Assembly: GCF_024347135.1 (NCBI RefSeq)
Contig: NZ_AP024908.1
Location: 682,001-746,000 of the forward strand
DNA length: 64,000 nucleotides
Direction of reading: 5' to 3'
Origin: Vibrio spartinae
GTDB lineage: Bacteria; Pseudomonadota; Gammaproteobacteria; Enterobacterales; Vibrionaceae
Position numbers and translations under genes: made by a program. Below the pieces are notes generated by a model, which saw only the letters and a list, made by a program, of their open reading frames with translations, was not told where the DNA came from and did not search any database. Shown piece after piece: positions 10,757 through 19,484 of this stretch (within the stretch, counting starts at the first letter, position 1; every line of letters starts with the position of its first letter).

Positions 10757-10920
10757 GAGATGTTAATCCCATAAATAAATTTGGTTTCATCAAGTTAGCA
10801 CACCGATTCGTCTATACGGGGGAAATGTTGCAGACCAAGAAGGCACTCAAATTTATTTACAAAATTAATGACAAATCCATTACTAACGATGGGGTATACC
10901 AAAATGCTCACATTGATTAA

Positions 10921-11315
10921 TGCACGATCCCCGTGCATACGGGGAACACGGAGCTAACCATCAACCTAATGATGGAAATATCGGTTCATCCCCGTGCATA
11001 CGGGGAACACACAACTGCTACATCGGGTATGGATTGGATGGGCGGTTCATCCCCGTGCATACGGGGAACACTAAATTATAAAAAGCGCGGTAAACGCTCG
11101 TCCCGGTTCATCCCCGTGCATACGGGGAACACCCATTGATGATCGATACCCGCGTGCATAATCTCGGTTCATCCCCGTGCATACGGGGAACACTATGGAT
11201 GCCTATTTAGGTGTTCCTAATAAGCCGGTTCATCCCCGTGCATACGGGGAACACCGAATCCATGACTGACTGAATGGCTTCAATTTCGGTTCATCCCCGT
11301 GCATACGGGGAACAC
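10921..11315 (-). CRISPR. Type I-E CRISPR array 2: seven repeats, six 32-nt spacers
   Basis: 29-nt repeats lie at 10921-10949, 10982-11010, 11043-11071, 11104-11132, 11165-11193, 11226-11254 and 11287-11315, with six spacers of exactly 32 nt. The leftmost repeat is degenerate over its first five to six bases, marking the leader-distal end. The crRNA hairpin has the same stem as array 1 (CCCCGT/ACGGGG), but the loop is ATGC instead of ACAC in all seven copies. Transcription runs leftward from the leader at 11316. Confidence 0.98.
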
Positions 11316-11430
11316 TCTAATTGTAGTCATTTGATTTATAAATACAAATTTCAGCATTAACAATCTACCAACATTTTTCGCCAGTTTCGAGGTAAATCGA
11401 TGAGACCGGAGATAAAGAAACTATCGTGGG
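11316..11430 (-). promoter_or_regulatory. CRISPR leader of array 2, with IHF-like site
   Basis: This 115-bp AT-rich segment adjoins the leader-proximal repeat and is homologous, nearly without gaps, to 1847-1960. The minus strand at 11324-11336 reads AATCAAATGACTA, one mismatch from the IHF consensus and at the same distance from the repeat as in array 1. Confidence 0.8.
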
Positions 11431-11501
11431 TTGGGTACGCTCAAAATTTGGTTTTGCCAATGTTTCACTTCGTTCAAATAAGCCGCTGAGGCTGCAACTT
11501 A

Positions 11502-11521
11502 AAGTGTCTGTCCTTATAACT
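11502..11521 (+). repeat. Dispersed motif copy (AGTGTCTGTCC) right of leader 2
   Basis: AAGTGTCTGTCCTTATAACT is identical over 20 bases to the copy at 1668-1687, and even the preceding ACTTA is shared. It marks the right edge of the CRISPR-Cas block, about 75 bp before the GH43 gene. Confidence 0.65.
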
Positions 11522-11596
11522 AGACGGACCTCAATAAATATAAAACTTTCTTCATATAATATTAATGATTCCAATGACTAACTCAAAAGGAACACC

Positions 11597-12589
11597 ATGA
11601 GAAGAATAATCCAGGCGTCCATGTCACTACTACTTGGCTTGGGAATATTGTCGAATACATATGCTGCACAAGTCGAAGTACATGACCCAGTGCTGGCACG
11701 CGAAAACGGGACCTACTATGTATTCAGTACCGGACCGGGCATCACCATGTACTCATCCACAGACAAAGTGCACTGGAAATATGCTGACCGAGTCTTCAGC
11801 AGCGAGCCCGAGTGGGCAAAGTCGGTCGCCCCGGAATTTAATGGCCATCTCTGGGCACCCGAGATCTACAAGAAAAATGGTAAGTTTTATCTGTATTATT
11901 CTGTTTCAGCATTCGGTAAAAATACCTCCGCCGTCGGTGTCACGGTCAATACGACACTCAACCCAGATTCACCCGATTATCAGTGGCAAGATCAGGGGAT
12001 CGTGATCCAATCGGTTCCAGAGCGCGATAACTGGAATGCTATCGATCCGGCCATCGTCGAAGATGACAATGGCAATACTTGGATGAGTTTTGGATCATTC
12101 TGGAGTGGTCTGAAACTGGTCAAGCTTAACTCAGATATGAAAACCCTCGCGCAGCCGCAAGAATGGTTTGATATCGCAGCCCGTCCGGGAGTTACCGATA
12201 ACCCGGTTGAGGCGCCCTTTATCTTTAAAAAAGATGGTTACTACTATTTATTTGTCTCATTTGATTTTTGCTGCCGCGGTGTGAACAGCACTTATAAAGT
12301 GATGGTCGGACGAAGCCAGAATGTCCAGGGGCCCTATTACGATAAGCAGGGTGTCTCAATGCTAAACGGTGGCGGGTCTCTGGTTATTGAAGGCAATCAG
12401 GACTGGGCAGCACTTGGCCACAATGCTGTCTATACATTCGATCATCAGGACTACATGGTGCTTCATGCTTATGAAACCGCAGATGATGGCGTACAAAAGC
12501 TGCGTATTCTGAAAGTTAACTGGGAGAACGGCTGGCCAGTCGTCAATCCTGACGACCTCAATACCAATACCACTGAACTGATTGAATAA
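11597..12589 (+). CDS. Secreted GH43 endo-1,5-alpha-L-arabinanase-like glycosidase
   Basis: This 330-residue enzyme has a clear signal peptide (hydrophobic stretch from about residue 7, probable cleavage after SNTYA near 23), so it is exported. The GH43 five-bladed propeller acids are visible: Asp in EVHDPVLARENGTYY, Asp in NAIDPAIVEDDNGN and Glu in NPVEAPFIFKKDG. GHLWAPEIYKKNGKFYLYYS is typical of arabinanases. It would cut the alpha-1,5-arabinan backbone of plant pectin. No arabinose genes are nearby. A good AAGG ribosome site precedes the ATG, and TATAAT lies at 11555-11560. The gene sits between copies of the dispersed motif and may be acquired. Confidence 0.9.
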   Translation: MRRIIQASMSLLLGLGILSNTYAAQVEVHDPVLARENGTYYVFSTGPGITMYSSTDKVHWKYADRVFSSEPEWAKSVAPEFNGHLWAPEIYKKNGKFYLYYSVSAFGKNTSAVGVTVNTTLNPDSPDYQWQDQGIVIQSVPERDNWNAIDPAIVEDDNGNTWMSFGSFWSGLKLVKLNSDMKTLAQPQEWFDIAARPGVTDNPVEAPFIFKKDGYYYLFVSFDFCCRGVNSTYKVMVGRSQNVQGPYYDKQGVSMLNGGGSLVIEGNQDWAALGHNAVYTFDHQDYMVLHAYETADDGVQKLRILKVNWENGWPVVNPDDLNTNTTELIE

Positions 12590-12611
12590 CACCACGCCGA
12601 TAAAGCAGTGT

Positions 12612-12627
12612 GGGGACAGACATCTTT
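12612..12627 (-). repeat. Inverted core copy of the dispersed motif
   Basis: GGGGACAGACATCTTT contains the reverse complement of TGTCTGTCC and lies 22 bp after the GH43 stop. It is the only copy in this orientation. Confidence 0.5.
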
Positions 12628-12684
12628 GGTACCGAAAAAATACGACTGGTGGGCTCCCTTCCTCGTCTGTAAAGCTTAACCATC

Positions 12685-12720
12685 CGACAGGCTCAGATCA
12701 GTGCTGATCTGAGCCTGTCG
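12685..12720. terminator. Perfect 16-bp hairpin after GH43
   Basis: CGACAGGCTCAGATCA and its exact complement flank a GTGC tetraloop. It is followed only by TTCTC, so it is either a poor-tract terminator serving both GH43 and the opposing small gene, or a REP-like hairpin element near the dispersed motifs. Confidence 0.6.
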
Positions 12721-12780
12721 TTCTCGGACTAATTTATAACCGTGTAATGAATGACTTAAGTTTCAACACTAGAGCACTTG

Positions 12781-12797
12781 AAGTGTCTGTCCTTGAA
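12781..12797 (+). repeat. Dispersed motif copy at the 3' side of the small secreted gene
   Basis: AAGTGTCTGTCCTTGAA matches the motif core and diverges at its right end. It lies 21 bp from the stop of the 12818-13141 gene. Confidence 0.5.
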
Positions 12798-12817
12798 AGG
12801 CCGTTCTTGAAAGACCA

Positions 12818-13141
12818 TTATTGCCAATACAGATCCTGTATCTTAAACCATCCACCTTCACATCCATTAATTACCACTGTGAGTTTTTGTCCTGCTGTTT
12901 TTGCTGCCAGAATGACCGACTTAAACGCGCCATCTGCATTAGACACGCCAGCCCAACCGTTACTACCGGCACATTGACCAGAACTCACGGCATTGGGATA
13001 ACCTTCATGTAATAGCAAGGCAATTGCGCCTGAAGGACTGACATACACTTTACTCACCGTCCCCGTATCTTGAGAATAATTAGCGGCATTCACAGAAACA
13101 CTCAAAAACAGAGAACTAATCATTAGGATTTTCTTATACAT
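12818..13141 (-). CDS. Small secreted protein of unknown function
   Basis: The product is about 107 residues starting MYKKILMISSLFLSVSVNA, a good signal peptide with cleavage after VNA. The mature part (~88 residues) has two cysteines (SGQCAGSNGW and INGCEGGW) that could form a disulfide. It also has a beta-strand-like pattern (TGTVSKVYVSPSGAIALLL, KLTVVINGCEGG). Small exported proteins of similar layout occur in Vibrio, but I know no function. The frame is open to 13201, but AAGGA lies 10 bases before the ATG at 13141. Motif copies lie on both sides, so it looks like an accessory cassette. Confidence 0.75.
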   Translation of the reverse strand: MYKKILMISSLFLSVSVNAANYSQDTGTVSKVYVSPSGAIALLLHEGYPNAVSSGQCAGSNGWAGVSNADGAFKSVILAAKTAGQKLTVVINGCEGGWFKIQDLYWQ

Positions 13142-13228
13142 GTAACATGTTTCCTTATTATCAAATTTATGTTGTATGGATAATGAGATAGTGACATCCA
13201 TAATATCACGCGCCCTATAAACTGACTG

Positions 13229-13275
13229 AGTCTGTCCTTACAAAAATATTAAAGTGTCTGTCCTTACAAGAATAT
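13229..13275 (+). repeat. Two further copies of the dispersed motif upstream of the small secreted gene
   Basis: AGTCTGTCCTTACAAAAATATT (first copy, short of two core bases) is followed at 13252 by AAGTGTCTGTCCTTACAAG and then AATAT. The two units are tandem, about 23 bp apart, resembling the pair at 1974-2012. They are the rightmost copies seen. Confidence 0.6.
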
Positions 13276-13408
13276 CTGCCCAAAAATAAAGCGATAATCT
13301 CTCCAATCTGCTCAGAATACTGACAACTGTCTCATTCTGCATACAGAATGAATTGACAAGAAAAAACTTCCTTTTAGCATGGGGGTTTTAACCCGATGAG
13401 TGCCTTTT

Positions 13409-13849
13409 ATGTCTGATACGACACAATCCCAAGAACCTCAGGTTCAGCTTGACGAACTCTCTCCTGAATTACGTCAGGTCATTTTATTTGATGATGTGCC
13501 TCAGGAAATGTTTACCATGATTGCTTCGATCCATGAAGTCTCGGAAGAAGCCGTCAGAGAGGCATGGAATAGTCTGCCGGCTAGTGCGCAAAATATTTTA
13601 GATAATTTTGAACAATTTCATGCGCTGATATCGGTGAGTCAGGCTTTTGCCGGTATTGAAACGATGGAAGGAATTGCAGAGATGGACTTACCGGCTTCGA
13701 TGGATGATCAAGCCAAAGAAGATTATCGGGCACAAATGCTGGATCAAGTGTTATTCAACTGTGTGAAAGATATGGTGAAACAACTGAAAAAAGCGCGTCG
13801 GGATCCAATTCTGAAGCGTGAATTTATCGAAGTCTTCCAATCGAATTAA
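13409..13849 (+). CDS. Hypothetical acidic helical protein
   Basis: The product is 146 residues from the ATG at 13409 (MSDTTQSQ). A GTG at 13400 would add three residues, and neither has a strong ribosome site. It is acidic and predicted mostly helical, with no signal peptide or membrane segment. It contains LSPELRQVILFDDVPQEMF and a basic helix near the end (VKQLKKARRDPILKREF). I do not recognise the family. It is convergent with the EAL gene and shares a hairpin terminator with it. It lies just right of the last dispersed motif, so it probably marks the return to core chromosome. Confidence 0.75.
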   Translation: MSDTTQSQEPQVQLDELSPELRQVILFDDVPQEMFTMIASIHEVSEEAVREAWNSLPASAQNILDNFEQFHALISVSQAFAGIETMEGIAEMDLPASMDDQAKEDYRAQMLDQVLFNCVKDMVKQLKKARRDPILKREFIEVFQSN

Positions 13850-13877
13850 ACCATCGATTAAAGCGACTTCGATCAAA

Positions 13878-13908
13878 CGGCAGGTCATTGTAAAATATTG
13901 CCCTGCCG
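13878..13908. terminator. Bidirectional hairpin between convergent genes
   Basis: CGGCAGG and CCTGCCG pair across a 17-base AT-rich loop, followed by TCTCTTGGG. It lies between the stops of the hypothetical gene (13849) and the EAL gene (13925). Confidence 0.55.
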
Positions 13909-13924
13909 TCTCTTGGGTAAGCTT

Positions 13925-14698
13925 TTATTCACAAACAAAAACCTGAGAATCAACTAACGGGAGTCGATTGATTTCTGGCTCTGCAAAATAAAAACCTTGC
14001 ATAAATCGGATGCCTGCACGCTTCAACCAAAGCATTTCTTCTTTCGATTCAATCCCTTCTGCGATGACATCAATGTTCAGCTCATTCATCATATTCAACG
14101 AATGCTTCAAAATACACTGACGAACCGGATCTTGATGGATGTGCCGAATCAGAGACATATCTAGCTTAACGATATCAGTTTGCAGATCAGCAAGTAACCC
14201 GAGTCCCGAGTATCCGGAGCCAAAATCATCAATCGCCGTTTTAAACCCCAAGTTCTGGTATGTTCGGATAATTTCAAGCATCCCGGTAATATCTTCAATC
14301 GCTTCAACTTCGGTAAACTCAAAAATGATATTCTCGGTCGGAAATTTAAATCGCTCCGCCACTTCCAGCGTTGCTTGTAAACATTGCTCAGGATGCAAGA
14401 TTGCATTCGGTAGAAAATTAATACTCAAGAGCAGATCCAAGCCAAGACGTGATGCATTTTCGATCGCCCTGACCCGGCACATCTGATCAAATGCGTAACG
14501 GCTGTCTTTTTTTACCGAAGCAATGATAGTATCGGCGTCTTCATCATTCTGACCCCGAACCAGTGCTTCATAGCCAACTATTACATTTTCCTGACAATCC
14601 ACAATCGGTTGAAATGCCGTTAAAAAGTGTCCCATGCGTTGTCCTTCACGATGAGATGAACAGCAGTGCAGCAGATGTTCTGAGGACTTTGTTTTCAT
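13925..14698 (-). CDS. EAL-domain cyclic-di-GMP phosphodiesterase
   Basis: This 257-residue protein is almost entirely an EAL domain. Catalytic and metal-binding motifs are intact: EALVRG (residues ~45-50), LSINFLPN, IFEFTEVEAI, the DDFGSGYSGL loop, IVKLDMSLI and VIAEGIES. It should hydrolyse c-di-GMP to pGpG. The short N-terminal extension (LLHCCSSHREGQRMG) has two adjacent cysteines and no sensor domain, which resembles stand-alone EAL proteins linked to BLUF-type partners. The start is ATG at 14698 rather than the TTG one codon upstream. With the diguanylate cyclase at 20033 and the chemoreceptors nearby, it is part of a local signalling gene group. Confidence 0.93.
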   Translation of the reverse strand: MKTKSSEHLLHCCSSHREGQRMGHFLTAFQPIVDCQENVIVGYEALVRGQNDEDADTIIASVKKDSRYAFDQMCRVRAIENASRLGLDLLLSINFLPNAILHPEQCLQATLEVAERFKFPTENIIFEFTEVEAIEDITGMLEIIRTYQNLGFKTAIDDFGSGYSGLGLLADLQTDIVKLDMSLIRHIHQDPVRQCILKHSLNMMNELNIDVIAEGIESKEEMLWLKRAGIRFMQGFYFAEPEINRLPLVDSQVFVCE

Positions 14699-14701
14699 CA
14701 A

Positions 14702-15256
14702 TTATCGCCTGCGTCAAAAAATATTCTCATTCTAACCCTAACCTGCTCTTATCACTGACACAAGTCCCTTTGTTTATACAACCTCATTAACTATCTGATA
14801 AGCATCATATATGCATATATTTTATGATCAATCAGTTTACCTGTTTCATGAGAATGTGATTTGAATGTTACCTAATCGTCAGTATCTTGGCGAGGTCAAC
14901 ATATCATTAGTGATAGAATGAAGAACGAATCCCTAGTGCTCAAATATAAAGGATGATTAAATCGGATGCGAATCACTAATCTATATTTTTGATATTATTC
15001 AAAAATATAACGTTCCCAAGTTTCTGTCTATGCTGCTATTCTGTCATCTATGTCATGCTTTTCAAAGGTTTGTGCTTGGATGACATCTGCATTTCAAATA
15101 CAGTAAAATGATATTTATTTCACATTGAATATATAATTTTTCATTTATAAACATACTTTCGCGCATAAGCTTCTATAATTATTCATATCAGTGAAAATAT
15201 TGAGTAATTGATACCTTTGCTATATTTTTTAATCCATGATTATTAAGGATTTTCTC
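14702..15256. other. AT-rich intergenic region between divergent signalling genes
   Basis: It should contain the divergent promoters of the EAL gene and the double-PAS chemoreceptor. It holds an AT-only hairpin (TATATTTTTGA pairing with TCAAAAATATA, 14982-15009). No convincing ORF or RNA gene was seen. Confidence 0.5.
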
Positions 15257-16561
15257 ATGTTTTTGAGCCGACAACTAAAATCAGACTTACAAAAAACACA
15301 ACAACAATTACATACACTGCAAGGCACAACAACATCAATCGAAAAACATGTTGCTGTGGTTGAATTTGATAATGATGGCAAATTGATAAATATCAATGAC
15401 ATCTTTCTGGATACGTTAGGCTACAAACGAGAAGAAGTCCTTGGCAAACACCATTCCATGCTCTGTTTCGATGACTATCGTCGCAGTCAAGAATATACTC
15501 TATTCTGGAAAAATCTGACTGCCGGTCAGTCACAACAAGGTACATTCAAACGCAAAAGTAAAAGTGGTCAGTGTGTCTGGTTAGAGGCTACCTACTTTCC
15601 GATCGTCATCGACAATAAAGTAGTTCGGATTATGAAAATCGCCAACGATGTCACGGATAAATATGAGCAAAATCAGTCCAGAGAAAGTATTCTCGACGCT
15701 TTGAACCGCTCGCTGGCAATTATTGAGTTTGAGCCTGACGGACAGATTATCAGCGCGAATAAAAATTTCATGCAGACGATGGGTTATTCCCAAGAGCAAC
15801 TTAAAGGCAAACATCACCGAATATTCTGTGATGAGGCTTTTATCCGCAATAATCCCAACTTCTGGCAAGAATTAGGGCAAGGCCTGTTTAAATCCGGTAA
15901 ATTTCTCCGGATTTCGCGTCATGGAGAGCATATCTGGTTGGAAGCGACATACAATCCAATTCTTGATGCGAATGGTAAAGTGACGAAAGTCATTAAGTTT
16001 GCATCTGATATAACCCAGCAAGAAAAACGTAATATTGCGATTGCCGAGTCTACTGAGTTAGCTTTCAGTACTGCCGTGGAAACATCCCAAATCGCAAAAC
16101 AAGGCGCGGGTCAACTTGATGAAGCGGTCGAAGTCTCTAAAAAAATCACCAGTCAGGTTCAGGAAACTTCAGAAAAAATTCAATCACTGAATGATAAATC
16201 CAAAAATATCGAGGAAATTGTCGATACGATCCGGGGCATTGCCGAACAAACCAACCTTCTCGCATTGAATGCTGCGATAGAGGCTGCTCGTGCCGGTGAG
16301 CAAGGACGAGGATTTGCAGTGGTTGCTGATGAAGTTCGCAAACTTGCGTCTCGGACGGCTCAGTCCACGGAAGAAATCGCCAAAGTCGTCAATGAGACCC
16401 ATCAACTGATGCTTTCGGCAGCTTCGGCGATGTCTGAAGTCAATCAGATTGCTGATGAAGGTATGGATAAAATATCTCAGGTCGCAACCGTAATCGATGA
16501 AATTTATCTGGGTGCAGAGAATATTTCCCGCTCGGTCAGTGACTTAAACGAAAACCTTTAA
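15257..16561 (+). CDS. Soluble double-PAS methyl-accepting chemotaxis protein
   Basis: This 434-residue chemoreceptor lacks a membrane segment and so is probably cytoplasmic. After an initial coiled coil it has two PAS domains (about residues 30-140 and 150-262), each ending in a WLEATY(F/N)PI motif typical of Aer-like sensors. The MCP hairpin follows, with the tip [20 protein letters not shown] near residues 330-350. The two signalling helices are about equal in length. There is no C-terminal receptor-binding pentapeptide. I start it at the ATG at 15257 because AAGGA lies 8 bases upstream. The frame also has an ATG at 15236 without a site. The ligand or cofactor is unknown, though PAS domains of this kind can bind FAD or heme. 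Confidence 0.92.
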   Translation: MFLSRQLKSDLQKTQQQLHTLQGTTTSIEKHVAVVEFDNDGKLININDIFLDTLGYKREEVLGKHHSMLCFDDYRRSQEYTLFWKNLTAGQSQQGTFKRKSKSGQCVWLEATYFPIVIDNKVVRIMKIANDVTDKYEQNQSRESILDALNRSLAIIEFEPDGQIISANKNFMQTMGYSQEQLKGKHHRIFCDEAFIRNNPNFWQELGQGLFKSGKFLRISRHGEHIWLEATYNPILDANGKVTKVIKFASDITQQEKRNIAIAESTELAFSTAVETSQIAKQGAGQLDEAVEVSKKITSQVQETSEKIQSLNDKSKNIEEIVDTIRGIAEQTNLLALNAAIEAARAGEQGRGFAVVADEVRKLASRTAQSTEEIAKVVNETHQLMLSAASAMSEVNQIADEGMDKISQVATVIDEIYLGAENISRSVSDLNENL

Positions 16562-16602
16562 ACCCACGGCAATATCCGAACAACCCGGCGATTGTGTTCA
16601 CG

Positions 16603-16625
16603 GTCACCTCGTTCAACGAGGTGAC
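16603..16625. terminator. Hairpin downstream of the double-PAS chemoreceptor
   Basis: GTCACCTCGTT and AACGAGGTGAC form a perfect inverted repeat around a single C. It lacks a clear T run, so termination is only likely. Confidence 0.45.
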
Positions 16626-16786
16626 TCACTTGTGGGCTGCAATCCATCTCTTCGGCTGTACCACGTATCAATTCAATATTTTCGAATAGGTTAAGCGAAT
16701 ATTCCTACTTCTTTATTCTAGTCTGCGTCACTAAAATATTTTCCTGTTTACAGTTCACATGTTCCCAACTAAACAAGGAATTTATT

Positions 16787-17374
16787 ATGTCTCATGTTCT
16801 TGCTCTGAAATCTAGTATTCTTGGTGAATATTCTCAATCCAGTAAACTGCTTGATGCGTATCTGGAAAAATTCAACGGTGCACAGGTAACGCTCCGTGAT
16901 CTAGCGGTGAATCCGCTTCCTGTACTCGATTTCTCAGTTGCCACAGCACTACGTGCCACTGAAGACCTGAGCGATGAACAACAAGCCGTTGTCAATCTTT
17001 CTGACCAACTGATTGCTGAAATTAAAGCGGCCGATAAGATTGTTATTGCTGCGCCAATGTATAACTTCACTATCCCGACTCAATTGAAAAACTGGTTCGA
17101 TCTGATTGCTCGTGCTGGTGTGACGTTCCAATATACGGAAACCGGTTTACAAGGGTTGCTTGAGAATAAAAAAGTTGTGGTGATCACCACTCGTGGCGGG
17201 ATTCATCAGGGTAGTGCGACTGACAACGTCACACCATACCTCAAAACAATTCTGGGTTTCCTTGGTCTGACTGATGTTGAATTTGCATATGCTGAAGCAC
17301 TGAACATGGGTGAAGAGTCTGCTGCACAAGGGATCGCAGCCGCAAAAGACCAATTGAAAGCCATTGCGGTTTAA
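16787..17374 (+). CDS. azoR: FMN-dependent NADH-azoreductase
   Basis: This 195-residue flavodoxin-fold enzyme reduces azo compounds and quinones with NADH. The FMN-phosphate loop ([13 protein letters not shown], residues 7-19) matches the AzoR family, as do the [17 protein letters not shown] and TTRGG segments. Length and start match E. coli AzoR closely. AAGGA lies 8 bases before the ATG. It is monocistronic, with a strong terminator after it. Confidence 0.95.
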   Translation: MSHVLALKSSILGEYSQSSKLLDAYLEKFNGAQVTLRDLAVNPLPVLDFSVATALRATEDLSDEQQAVVNLSDQLIAEIKAADKIVIAAPMYNFTIPTQLKNWFDLIARAGVTFQYTETGLQGLLENKKVVVITTRGGIHQGSATDNVTPYLKTILGFLGLTDVEFAYAEALNMGEESAAQGIAAAKDQLKAIAV

Positions 17375-17397
17375 TTTTCCAAGCCGTCATTGGTTAA

Positions 17398-17430
17398 GCA
17401 CAAAACAGCGCAATTTGCGCTGTTTTGTGC
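17398..17430. terminator. Bidirectional terminator between azoR and the ABC-F gene
   Basis: GCACAAAACAGCGCAA pairs with TTGCGCTGTTTTGTGC in a perfect 16-bp stem. It contains T-rich and A-rich arms, so it can act in both directions. Confidence 0.85.
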
Positions 17431-17509
17431 ATTCATCTCGGCGATGAAACGCAGCCCTCCCCCATCGATGTGCTACTGGCATATATAATGGATGAGTGAC
17501 TTGATAAAT

Positions 17510-19078
17510 TTATAAAGTCACTTGTTTCTGAATCCCTGATTCATTAGCAAAGTCATCATCATGGCTAACCAAAATGAACCCCCCACGATAATTTCGCAGC
17601 GCCTGCGCAAGCATGATTTTAGAATCGAGATCGAGGTGATTGTCCGGCTCATCGAGAAGTAACAACGGTTGTTCGGGTTGATGACTGACGATCAGCATTG
17701 CTAATTTCATTTTTTCTCCCCCGCTAAGCACGGCGCCAAGACGAAATACACGATCACGACGAAATCCAATCCCCGCTAGCAGTGTTCTGGCATCGCTCTC
17801 TTGCATGCCTTCACACTGTTGTATCAAATTATCCAGCATCGACAACCCGGGCTCAATTGCACCAAAATGCTGCTCAAGATAATACAATGATGTATTCAAA
17901 TGCAGTTCCCCTTGTTGAAGTGCCAGCTCTCCTAGCAATGTTTTCAACAAGGTTGACTTGCCGCAACCGTTTTTGCCCGTCAGATGAATCTTATCATCAG
18001 CATATACCTGAAGGGTGATCGGTTGACCACGACCAAAAGGCAATACCCCCGCCAGAATCGAAACGACTTGATGCAATCGGCTTGTGTTATCAGACAGATA
18101 GAGCTTTTGGCGTGTTACTTGTTCTTTCCTCGCTCTCAACACTTGTTCTTTTTCGTTTAAATGAGCTTGACGAAGTTGTTCATTTTTATGGCGGTTCGAT
18201 GCACGAGCTGTTGCGGTATCTTTTTTGTAATCAAGTAAGAGTTTGGACTGACCACCGGCTTTACGCAACTTATCGCCTTTAGCCGCTCTTTGAGCAGCCT
18301 TTTCTTGATTACGCTGAGCTTGCGCTGCCAACTTTTTCTGCTGCTTACCCACACTCACGAGTTGTCGTGCGACGGCTTGCTGCTCGGTACGCATTTGTTG
18401 AATGTAAGCATCGTAATTTCCGCCAAACACTTGTAATCCCAGTCCTGAAAGCTGCCAGATTTCGTTCATTTCACGCAATAACAATCGGTCATGGCTGATC
18501 AGTAAAATCGCGCCTTTGAAAGCCTGTATTGATTCGATCAACCACTGCTTTGCATGAGCGTCAAGATGGTTGGAAGGCTCATCGAGAATCAGTAATTCAA
18601 CGCCACTTTCAAACAACTGCCACAGTTGCAACCGGGCCAATTGTCCACCGCTCAGCTGAGCACAGGGAAAATCGGGATCTAAGGGGAGCCCCATCTCTTC
18701 GAGTTGCTGAGTGAGTCGCATGGAGAAATCCCATTGCTCCCCGATCACATCGAACCAATAGGCTGAACAATCCCCTGATTCAACCTGCTTCAACGCTTTC
18801 AGTACGTCGTCCTTACCCAAAAATTGCGCGATGGAAAGCTTACCAGATAACAAGTGTGATGGTTGCTGACGATATACCGCACATGACTTAGGAAAGATGA
18901 CCGTTCCGCTCGATGGCTTTTGTTCACCACTTAAAATCGCAGCGAATATCGATTTGCCAACACCATTATGACCAACCAACCCAACTCTATTTCTCGTCAT
19001 TGAGCATGATAATTGTTGAAACAGCACCTCGCCGTTATCAAATGTCTGGCTAATGTTGTGAACCTGTAATATCGGCAT
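17510..19078 (-). CDS. ABC-F family ATPase (duplicated ABC domains)
   Basis: This 522-residue soluble protein has two ABC ATPase domains and no membrane segments. The first shows Walker A GHNGVGKS, signature LSGGQLARLQL and Walker B LLILDEPSNHLD. The second shows TGKNGCGKST, LSGGEKMKLAM and LLLLDEPDNHLD. A basic, Lys/Gln/Arg-rich linker (about residues 235-320) separates them. ABC-F proteins act on the ribosome as translation factors or antibiotic-resistance factors. I cannot tell which applies, so no symbol is given. The ATG at 19078 is preceded by AGGAGA. The frame is open 75 bases further but without support. Confidence 0.9.
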   Translation of the reverse strand: MPILQVHNISQTFDNGEVLFQQLSCSMTRNRVGLVGHNGVGKSIFAAILSGEQKPSSGTVIFPKSCAVYRQQPSHLLSGKLSIAQFLGKDDVLKALKQVESGDCSAYWFDVIGEQWDFSMRLTQQLEEMGLPLDPDFPCAQLSGGQLARLQLWQLFESGVELLILDEPSNHLDAHAKQWLIESIQAFKGAILLISHDRLLLREMNEIWQLSGLGLQVFGGNYDAYIQQMRTEQQAVARQLVSVGKQQKKLAAQAQRNQEKAAQRAAKGDKLRKAGGQSKLLLDYKKDTATARASNRHKNEQLRQAHLNEKEQVLRARKEQVTRQKLYLSDNTSRLHQVVSILAGVLPFGRGQPITLQVYADDKIHLTGKNGCGKSTLLKTLLGELALQQGELHLNTSLYYLEQHFGAIEPGLSMLDNLIQQCEGMQESDARTLLAGIGFRRDRVFRLGAVLSGGEKMKLAMLIVSHQPEQPLLLLDEPDNHLDLDSKIMLAQALRNYRGGFILVSHDDDFANESGIQKQVTL

Positions 19079-19484
19079 CGTTTGTCTCCTGTGTGACAGG
19101 GACAATAGCCGTAGCAAGTCAGTATGAGAGATGAAATCCATGCAAATACACACACTTATTCAAGTGTTCAAGTGTCAAAACATAATTGCAGAGAAATATC
19201 GGAAAGTGAGCTACGCCTACTAACCCTGTAAATCCAAAAAAATAAAATGAGAAATGGATGACAGGTTTAGTGATTCATATTGGCGTAATCTCCTAAAGAA
19301 GTGATGGACAAAGATTACTTGATTCACACGCATTCAGTCAAGGCCCACCATACTGACAAAGCAAGCCTGCAAATAACGTTTGACGGGGAGGTGGGGCTGA
19401 ACGGGGCCCCTTCTTTGGCTCAGTCGCGAGTTTGAACAGGTATCAGTGCCCCTAGTGATCAATACTTTGCTAGAAATGCCGCAG
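19079..19484. other. Intergenic region, no gene recognised
   Basis: It contains the upstream region of the ABC-F gene. A G/C-rich patch near 19385-19412 (GGGGC ... GCCCC) could be part of a terminator for the Nudix gene. No ORF with a ribosome site was seen. Confidence 0.4.

Noticed and set aside
10933..11139. Plus-strand ORF across the CRISPR array
   Set aside because: It reads through repeats and spacers. The repeat unit itself makes the frame open, and there is no ribosome site.
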